A stretch of DNA of 39,444 nt from Nitrospira sp. SB0662_bin_26 (GTDB lineage Bacteria > Nitrospirota > Nitrospiria > Nitrospirales > UBA8639): positions 1 to 39,444 of the forward strand of contig VXOF01000060.1 of NCBI GenBank assembly GCA_009840285.1, given 5' to 3'. Positions 34,311 to 39,444 of the stretch are shown here, piece after piece. A program made the translations under genes and the position numbers. The notes beneath the pieces were generated by a model, which made no database searches, had not been told where the DNA came from, and worked only from the letters and a program-made list of their open reading frames with translations. Each line of letters begins with the position of its first letter. Positions within the stretch are counted from its first letter, which is position 1.

Positions 34311-35290
34311 GGGGTGGCGGCATTCAAGAACTTGGCGGCATCCTTGGCAAAATACGTCAGGATGAGATCGGCACCGGCACGTTTGATGGACAACAGCGTT
34401 TCCAACGTCGCTTTGGATTCGTCCAGCCATCCCTGTTGGGCTGCAGCCTTGATCATGCTGTATTCGCCGCTGACTTGAAACGCCGCCACGGGTACGTCCA
34501 CCTCGGCCCGCGTTCGCGCAATAATATCCAGGTACGCCAGCGCCGGTTTGACCATGACCACGTCTGCACCCTCTTCCACGTCGGCCCGCACTTCACGGAC
34601 GGCTTCACGCGCATTGGCGGGATCCATTTGATACGAGCACCGGTCACCGAATGCGGGGCTGGAAGAAGCCGCCTCCCTGAACGGCGCATACAGGCAGGAC
34701 GCATACTTGGCGGCATAGGACATGATGGGAAGGTGCGTGAATCCCCCCTGATCCAATTCGTCGCGGACCGCCGCGACCCGCCCGTCCATCATGTCGGACG
34801 GCGCCACCATGTCAGCCCCGGCCACTGCATGGGTTTTTGCCATCAGGCGCAAACAGTCAAGGGTTTCATCGTTCAGGATGCGCCCGTCTTTCACGATGCC
34901 GCAATGGCCATGGGACGTATATTCGTCGATACAGACGTCCGTCACCACAAAAAGACCCGGCACATGCTCCTTGAGCGCGCGGACGGCCCGTTGCACGATC
35001 CCGTCCTGATCATAACCGGAAGACCCGCGTTCATCCTTGTGATCGGGGATCCCGAAGAGCATGACCGCCGGAATGCCCAGCAGGTGCGCGTCGGTGGCTT
35101 CCTTGATCAGACGATCGATGGACCACCGGAATTGACCCGGCATCGACTGAATGGGTTCCTGTTGATCCGCTCCTTCCCTGACGAATAGGGGATAAATCAG
35201 GTTGCTCGGCGACAGCGCGGTTTCGCGCACCATCCGGCGAAGAGGCTCGGATTCACGCAAGCGCCGCATTCGTTGACGAGGAAATCCCAT
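34307..35290 (-). CDS. hemB: Porphobilinogen synthase (delta-aminolevulinic acid dehydratase)
   Basis: A 327-residue TIM-barrel enzyme condensing two 5-aminolevulinate molecules to porphobilinogen. The two active lysines are K195 (SYAAKYAS) and K248 ([11 protein letters not shown]). The metal loop is [14 protein letters not shown]: two of the three zinc cysteines remain (C120, C130) and the middle one is Asp (D122), a mixed site. ATG 35290 and GTG 35293 are adjacent starts; neither has a good ribosome binding site, because the upstream 75 bases are a degraded MITE-like end. The gene overlaps ribF by 4 bases. It follows the first CBS gene in the haem operon. Confidence 0.96.
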   Translation of the reverse strand: MGFPRQRMRRLRESEPLRRMVRETALSPSNLIYPLFVREGADQQEPIQSMPGQFRWSIDRLIKEATDAHLLGIPAVMLFGIPDHKDERGSSGYDQDGIVQRAVRALKEHVPGLFVVTDVCIDEYTSHGHCGIVKDGRILNDETLDCLRLMAKTHAVAGADMVAPSDMMDGRVAAVRDELDQGGFTHLPIMSYAAKYASCLYAPFREAASSSPAFGDRCSYQMDPANAREAVREVRADVEEGADVVMVKPALAYLDIIARTRAEVDVPVAAFQVSGEYSMIKAAAQQGWLDESKATLETLLSIKRAGADLILTYFAKDAAKFLNAATP

Positions 35291-35293
35291 CAC

Positions 35294-35367
35294 TTATTAG
35301 ATAGGCGAGGGTTGAGCGAGGACACAACGCCGCCATGCGCCCGATAGTGCCGTAAAGCAGAGGTTCC
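35294..35367. mobile_element. Degraded half MITE-like element (copy 3)
   Basis: 35314-35367 aligns without gaps to the last 54 bases of the complete element with five mismatches, and ends in TAAAGCAGAGGTTCC, a TIR with one change. Similarity extends to about 35294 with a 4-base deletion. The left half is missing; the hemB start codon begins right there. It occupies nearly all of the CBS1-hemB gap. Confidence 0.75.
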
Positions 35368-35371
35368 CAAA

Positions 35372-35764
35372 TTATTTCCTGGGGAGATTCGTCAAGAACA
35401 CCACCAGATCCCGCACGGAGATCATCCCGACAAGCTCCCCGCCTTTCGAGACTCCCAAATGCCGGACGTGCTCCTTGGCCATCAGGTCATTGGCATCCAA
35501 CAACGTCTTGTTCTCATCAATTTTCAACACCGGCGCCGACATGATTTGCTCGACGGTCGTCCGATCCGGATCCAATCCCGCCGCCACTAACCGCCGGACG
35601 AGATCCGTGTCGGTCAGAACCCCGATGATCTCCTTATCCCGGGTGACGAACACACTGCCGATACCACTATCCTTCATGATTTCTGCCGCTTTCCGGACAC
35701 TGGTGTCACGATCAACGGTAATAAATTTTTCAGCGGGGACCATAAACGATTTCACTGGAACCAT
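35372..35764 (-). CDS. CBS-domain pair protein (CBS1)
   Basis: A 130-residue protein made of two CBS motifs (about 7-60 and 70-128), which together form one Bateman module that usually binds adenosine nucleotides. Typical positions are GIGSVFVTRDKEIIGVLTDTDL and HVRHLGVSKGGELVGMISVRDLV. No catalytic domain is attached, so it probably acts as a small sensor or regulator. AAGGAG lies before the ATG. A perfect TATAAT (35797-35792) upstream may give it a separate promoter. It is a close paralogue of the 37394-37840 gene, the homology extending into the leader; the two copies bracket cobA-hemD. A MITE-like half element follows its stop. Confidence 0.9.
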   Translation of the reverse strand: MVPVKSFMVPAEKFITVDRDTSVRKAAEIMKDSGIGSVFVTRDKEIIGVLTDTDLVRRLVAAGLDPDRTTVEQIMSAPVLKIDENKTLLDANDLMAKEHVRHLGVSKGGELVGMISVRDLVVFLTNLPRK

Positions 35765-35791
35765 AAAATTCTCCTTGGATTATCACGCCTC

Positions 35792-35797
35792 ATTATA
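35792..35797 (-). promoter_or_regulatory. Perfect -10 box upstream of CBS1
   Basis: TATAAT reads on the minus strand 28 bases before the CBS1 start, with no good -35 at 16-18 bases. The homologous leader of CBS2 has TTTAAC at this place, so the box was lost there or gained here. Confidence 0.35.
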
Positions 35798-35851
35798 CAA
35801 AAAATGCCCCATCCGCCGGGAAGTCAGGGCCTTTTGACCATTCATGCGCCG

Positions 35852-37393
35852 TTAAGAAGGCACCTCGTGCCGGACGTAGTCGACCAGCGACTGAACCAAC
35901 GCCGGAATCGTATTCCGGGCCGCCATGACGTGAACGTCCAACCCCATTTCCCGAATGGTGTCGGCCGTAATCGGCCCGATGCTCGCAATAATCGTCCCAT
36001 TTAAGCGTTGTTTCAAGTCATGCGCTTCGTCAAACAGTTGAAAAAAATTGCGAACGGTAGACGAACTGGCAAACGTGACCACGTCGATCAAATGGTCACG
36101 AAACAGTTGCTGAACGCGATCCCGTTCAATCGCCGGCACCACGGTCCTGTAGACCTTCACGACACGCACGACCGCGCCGGAGCGTTCCAACTCCTCCGGC
36201 AAAATCTCACGAGCTTGTGCGGCCCGGGCAAGCAACACCCGCTGGCCGGACACGCCGGCCCGCTTCAGCCCGTCGATCACCCCTTCGGCCTGGAACGTGT
36301 CCGGCACCAGATCGGCCTCGATACCGAATCGTTTCACCTCCTCGGCCGTTCGGGGACCGATGCAACAGACCTGCAACCCCGCCAACGCCCGGGCGTCACG
36401 CCCATGATACCAGAGGCGTTGCATAAATGCCTTTACCCCATTGACGCTGGTCAACACAAGCCACTGATAGGTGGCAAGCTGCTCGATGGCTTCATCGACT
36501 TCCGCCCAATCGTCCGGTGGGACGAAGTCGATGGCCGGACATTCAATCGGTTCCCCGCCCTGCGCTCTAATCAGCTCCGACAATTCCGACGCCTGGTCTT
36601 TGGCGCGTGTCACCAGCACGCGCTTCCCGAATAACGGTTGCGTCTCAAACCAATTGAGTTGCTCCCGCAACCGGACGACTTCCCCAACCACCACGACCGT
36701 GGGAGGGCGAATATCAGCCGCTTTCGCACGATCCACAATGTCCCGCAACGTTCCGACCACCGTGTGTTGCTTGGCATAAGTTCCCCACCGGACCAGCGCC
36801 ACGGGAGTATCCGCGGCTTTTCCTTCTTCAATCAACCGGGACACGATCATGGGTAAATTCTTGACACCCATCAAAAACACCAGAGTTCCATCTGCGGCAG
36901 CGAAGCGCGGCCACTCCAATGCCGTCTCGTCCTTGTCCGGATCTTCGTGGCCCGTGATAAAGGCCACGGTCGAGGCCAGGGTGCGATGCGTGACGGGAAT
37001 ACCCGCATACGCCGGCACCGCGGTCGCCGAGGTCACGCCCGGAACCACTTCAAAGGGAATCCGGTGTTCAACGATCCACTCGGCTTCTTCCCCGCCCCGC
37101 CCAAACACGAACGGATCTCCACCTTTCAACCGGACCACACACTTCCCTTCACGAACCTTCTCCAGCATCAATTGATTGATTTCATCCTGAGGCCGATAGA
37201 TCCCACACCCGCGTCGTCCCACGTAAATCCGCTCCGCCTCCGGGGAGACGTAATCCAGCAACGCCGGATTGGCCAGATGGTCGTACAACACAACATCGGC
37301 TTTCTCAAGACAGGCTTTGCCACGTAGCGTCAGCAAACCGGGATCCCCCGGACCCGCCCCTACCAGATAGACTTTCGATCGAAACTCGGCCAT
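35852..37393 (-). CDS. cobA-hemD: Fused uroporphyrinogen-III C-methyltransferase/uroporphyrinogen-III synthase
   Basis: A 513-residue bifunctional enzyme. Residues about 1-245 are SUMT (CobA), which methylates uroporphyrinogen III to precorrin-2 for sirohaem, B12 or haem d1: VYLVGAGPGDPGLLT, VRLKGGDPFVFGRGGEE, VVPGVTSATAVPAYAGIPVTHR. Residues about 260-510 are HemD, which closes hydroxymethylbilane to uroporphyrinogen III: KRVLVTRAKDQASELSELI, LTSVNGVKAF, ASSSTVRNFFQLF and ASIGPITADTIREMGL. This fusion is known in several phyla. ATG 37393 directly follows the TAA of CBS2, in a context that copies the end of hemC, suggesting it was originally coupled to hemC. Confidence 0.96.
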   Translation of the reverse strand: MAEFRSKVYLVGAGPGDPGLLTLRGKACLEKADVVLYDHLANPALLDYVSPEAERIYVGRRGCGIYRPQDEINQLMLEKVREGKCVVRLKGGDPFVFGRGGEEAEWIVEHRIPFEVVPGVTSATAVPAYAGIPVTHRTLASTVAFITGHEDPDKDETALEWPRFAAADGTLVFLMGVKNLPMIVSRLIEEGKAADTPVALVRWGTYAKQHTVVGTLRDIVDRAKAADIRPPTVVVVGEVVRLREQLNWFETQPLFGKRVLVTRAKDQASELSELIRAQGGEPIECPAIDFVPPDDWAEVDEAIEQLATYQWLVLTSVNGVKAFMQRLWYHGRDARALAGLQVCCIGPRTAEEVKRFGIEADLVPDTFQAEGVIDGLKRAGVSGQRVLLARAAQAREILPEELERSGAVVRVVKVYRTVVPAIERDRVQQLFRDHLIDVVTFASSSTVRNFFQLFDEAHDLKQRLNGTIIASIGPITADTIREMGLDVHVMAARNTIPALVQSLVDYVRHEVPS

Positions 37394-37450
37394 TTACGGA
37401 CGTCCATAGATTTGCTCTAAAATACGTGTTCCCCCCTTGCCTAGGATCCA
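37394..37450. repeat. Diverged copy of the hemC 3' end (partner 37917-37973)
   Basis: The first 57 bases here match the 57 bases at 37917-37973, the end of hemC, at 38 positions by my ungapped count, including TTAC, CGTCC, TAGATT, TCTAA and CCCCC blocks. The corresponding proteins align in the same frame. This is a direct duplication 523 bases apart, enclosing the CBS2 gene and its leader. Confidence 0.75.
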
Positions 37451-37840
37451 TTTTTTGGGAAGATTCGACACGAACGTGACCATATCCCTCACGGAGATCA
37501 TTCCAACGAGATTTCCGTCCCGCGTGACACCCAAATGCCGGATGTGTTCTCTGGCCATCATGGCATTGGCATCGCGAATCGTCTTGTTCTCATCAATTTT
37601 TATAACGGGCGATGTCATGACGTGTTCGACGGACGTTTGGTCCGCATCCAGACCCATCCCCACCAACCGCCTGCAGATATCCGTATCGGTCACAATCCCG
37701 ATGATCACCCTGTCCCAGGTGACAAGTACACTGCCAATGCCGGTATCCTTCATGATTTTCGCCGCCCGCCGGACGCTGATATGACGATCGACGGCGATGA
37801 CTTTATCAAAAGGGATCATGAATGTTTTCACCGGAACCAT
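37394..37840 (-). CDS. CBS-domain pair protein with a HemC-derived tail (CBS2)
   Basis: A 148-residue paralogue of the 35372-35764 protein, with two CBS motifs (about 7-60, 70-128; GIGSVLVTWDRVIIGIVTDTD, HIRHLGVTRDGNLVGMISVRD). After the shared NLPKK the protein does not stop but continues ILGKGGTRILEQIYGRP, which matches the HemC C-terminus ILSAGGRQILDRIYGRV at 10 of 17 positions. The leader AAGGAG and about 34 upstream bases match CBS1. The stop TAA is followed at once by the cobA-hemD ATG. It lies 76 bases after hemC. Nucleotide-sensing regulation of tetrapyrrole synthesis is possible but unproven. Confidence 0.9.
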   Translation of the reverse strand: MVPVKTFMIPFDKVIAVDRHISVRRAAKIMKDTGIGSVLVTWDRVIIGIVTDTDICRRLVGMGLDADQTSVEHVMTSPVIKIDENKTIRDANAMMAREHIRHLGVTRDGNLVGMISVRDMVTFVSNLPKKWILGKGGTRILEQIYGRP

Positions 37841-37916
37841 AACCTGCTCCTTGGACTAACGCGCCTCGTTAAACCACCGACTCTTTCACGTTGTCAGGAT
37901 CTTCCAACAATCCATT

Positions 37917-38864
37917 TTACACGCGTCCGTAGATTCGATCTAATATCTGTCTGCCCCCGGCACTCAGAATCCGATCGGCCAAGGCCGTACCGAGTGGGGC
38001 CGCCTGTTCCACCGGACCTTCGATCCGATCTCGAATGACCTGCGTTCCATCGACGCTTGCGACGAGCCCCTCGAATTGCACCGTCCGATCCTCGATAACC
38101 GCATGGCCTGCAATCGGGACCTGACAACCACCCTCCAATCGATCCAGGAAGGCTCGTTCAGCCGAAACCGCCATAGACGTCCGGTGATCGTTGATGGGGT
38201 CGAGCAACTCTCGAACGAACGTGTCATCCGTGCGCGATTCGATCCCCAAAGCGCCCTGACCAACGGCCGGAAGACTTAAGGCCGGGGGGAGATATTCCGT
38301 CACGTGCCGGGCCCAACCCAACCGTGTGAGACCCGCCGCAGCCAGGACAATCGCGTCGAATTCGCCTTCCTGAAGCTTTCGCAGCCGGGTGTTCACGTTG
38401 CCTCGAAGCATGACAACATTCAGGTCCGGGCGGTGAGCCAACAACTGGGCTTGCCGTCGAAGGCTACTGGTCCCCACCTTCGCACCAGCCGGAAGATCCT
38501 GGAACGCCACGCGGTCCCTGGTCAGGAGAGCATCCCGGGCATCTTCCCGCACCGGAATACAGACTATAGCCAATCCCTCCGGCAACACCGAAGGCACGTC
38601 CTTCATGCTATGAACCGCGAGATCGATGTCTCCCCTGGATAACGCCTCCTCGATTTCCTTGACAAATAACCCTTTCCCTCCGATTTTGGCTAACGGCACG
38701 TCCAGAATTTTGTCGCCGCTCGTTCGAATCCGTTCAAGCCGGATCGACACGGATGGAGCGATTTCCTGGAGTCGCGCCTGAACCCACTCTGCCTGCCAGA
38801 GGGCCAATTGACTGCCGCGTGTGCCAATGACGAGAGACGCCCGCCGTCCATTCGTAAGACTCAC
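37917..38864 (-). CDS. hemC: Porphobilinogen deaminase (hydroxymethylbilane synthase)
   Basis: A 315-residue enzyme polymerising four porphobilinogens into hydroxymethylbilane. Domain 1 starts SLVIGTRGSQLALWQ; the catalytic Asp is D89 in VHSMKDVPS; the arginine loop is GTSSLRRQAQL and MLRGNVNTRL; the dipyrromethane cofactor attaches to C247 in LEGGCQVPIAGHA. The start is GTG 38864, with AAGGA about 7 bases upstream. It lies 41 bases after hemA. Its C-terminal ILSAGGRQILDRIYGRV is echoed in the following CBS2 protein. Confidence 0.97.
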   Translation of the reverse strand: MSLTNGRRASLVIGTRGSQLALWQAEWVQARLQEIAPSVSIRLERIRTSGDKILDVPLAKIGGKGLFVKEIEEALSRGDIDLAVHSMKDVPSVLPEGLAIVCIPVREDARDALLTRDRVAFQDLPAGAKVGTSSLRRQAQLLAHRPDLNVVMLRGNVNTRLRKLQEGEFDAIVLAAAGLTRLGWARHVTEYLPPALSLPAVGQGALGIESRTDDTFVRELLDPINDHRTSMAVSAERAFLDRLEGGCQVPIAGHAVIEDRTVQFEGLVASVDGTQVIRDRIEGPVEQAAPLGTALADRILSAGGRQILDRIYGRV

Positions 38865-38905
38865 TCTGATTCCTTCATCAGTTGTCCCATGGGCATGCCT
38901 CGACC

Positions 38906-39444
38906 CTACAGACCCGAAGCCTGCCGAGAAATCCCGTCCTGTTCCGGCTCCTCTTTTGACGCGGGAGGAACCGCCGGCACGTCTGTCTCATCCCGGACAT
39001 CCTCAACGTTCACGGCTTGCTGCTCAAGAAGACTCTGGCCCAAATCATAAAACAATCTCGCCGCTTCGATATACACAAACCCGTTGGATGATTGGGCCGC
39101 GGATTTCAGGGCCACCAATGGGCCGTGAAGCAGTTTATTCACGATCCCGGAGGCAAGCCCTTCCACAGCCTCCTGCTGCTCCGGAGTCAACGTCCCAAGC
39201 CGGCTCAGGGCTTTCTGCAACTCCGCCTGCTTCAGGGCGTCCGCCCGTTGGCGCAAGGCAATAATCGTGGGAGTCGCCTTTAGGGACTGAAGCCATTTCA
39301 GGATGACTTCAACTTCATCTTTGACGATGGATTCGGCACGGGTGGCTTCCAGGCGGCGCTCTTCACGGTTCTGTTCGATATGCGATTCGAGATCGTCGAT
39401 ATCGAACAGAAACGCATTATCGACCTGACGAACGTCGGGATCGA
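38906..39444 (-). CDS. hemA: Glutamyl-tRNA reductase, C-terminal part
   Basis: The start lies beyond the window; 179 codons including the stop are present. The visible sequence starts DPDVRQVDNAFLFDIDDLE and continues with a long helical dimerisation domain (EEAR-type region NREERRLEATRAESIVKDEV, then RQRADALKQAELQKALSRL and NKLLHGPLVALK), typical of the C-terminus of HemA, which reduces glutamyl-tRNA to glutamate-1-semialdehyde, the first step of C5 haem synthesis. The N-terminal catalytic Cys is outside the window. The tail after about codon 150 is acidic and Pro-rich. It leads the haem operon with hemC 41 bases downstream. Confidence 0.93.
   Translation of the reverse strand, partial: DPDVRQVDNAFLFDIDDLESHIEQNREERRLEATRAESIVKDEVEVILKWLQSLKATPTIIALRQRADALKQAELQKALSRLGTLTPEQQEAVEGLASGIVNKLLHGPLVALKSAAQSSNGFVYIEAARLFYDLGQSLLEQQAVNVEDVRDETDVPAVPPASKEEPEQDGISRQASGL

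Noticed and set aside
1-39444. tRNA, rRNA or riboswitch genes
   Set aside because: I found no cloverleaf with conserved tRNA bases, no rRNA segment and no riboswitch core that I can recognise; a covariance-model scan would be decisive.

Overview
The window (39.4 kb, moderately GC-rich) looks like chromosome of a free-living Gram-negative, diderm bacterium. It encodes outer-membrane beta-barrels, a lipoprotein, a haem operon hemA-hemC-cobA/hemD-hemB, a class I [4Fe-4S] fumarase, bacterioferritin and many redox proteins. The gene set and style suggest Nitrospirota, most likely a Nitrospira-like nitrite oxidiser. That is inference from protein families; no rRNA, tRNA or nitrogen-cycle marker lies in the window to prove it.

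Layout. 1-4.6 kb: remnant of a mobile repeat, a two-gene unit with a DUF2891 protein, a YbjQ-like small protein, fumarase and an RRM-type RNA-binding protein. 4.6-7.8 kb: a hypothetical gene, then a secreted/outer-membrane cluster rich in His, Met and Cys (small His-rich protein, beta-barrel, cupredoxin-like protein) that looks like a periplasmic copper module. 7.8-8.1 kb: an unusual array of nine TGCTATG-like units at helical spacing. 8.1-12.5 kb: DUF1015 protein, hypothetical protein, ICMT-like methyltransferase, TPR lipoprotein, and a CxxC secreted protein with a beta-barrel. 12.6-15.5 kb: minus-strand operon of a membrane GT-C glycosyltransferase, a GT2 glycosyltransferase and a DUF547 protein. 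15.6-21 kb: redox block with two FAD disulfide oxidoreductases flanking a TVP38 membrane protein, a thioredoxin-fold protein between two matching palindromes, and bacterioferritin with a clear promoter and terminator. 21-24.7 kb: a 1223-residue fusion of a YyaL/DUF255 protein with an aldo/keto reductase. 24.7-27.3 kb: comEC.

From 39.4 kb down to 27.6 kb the minus strand carries hemA (partial), hemC, a CBS-domain gene, cobA-hemD, a second CBS-domain gene, hemB, ribF, tilS, ftsH, folP and glmM. Haem/sirohaem synthesis from glutamyl-tRNA is thus nearly complete up to uroporphyrinogen III and precorrin-2. Several genes are coupled by overlaps; ftsH probably has its own promoter.

Most interesting: (1) a 142-bp MITE-like element with 15-bp terminal inverted repeats and a 4-bp target duplication beside glmM, with an identical partial copy at the window start and a diverged half-copy between a CBS gene and hemB; (2) the CBS gene between hemC and cobA-hemD ends in a copy of the HemC C-terminal tail, recognisable in protein and DNA, so the hemC-end/cobA-start junction was preserved when the CBS gene entered the operon; (3) the 10-bp-phased TGCTATG array; (4) the YyaL-AKR fusion; (5) paired CAACGATCGTTG palindromes around a thioredoxin-like gene.
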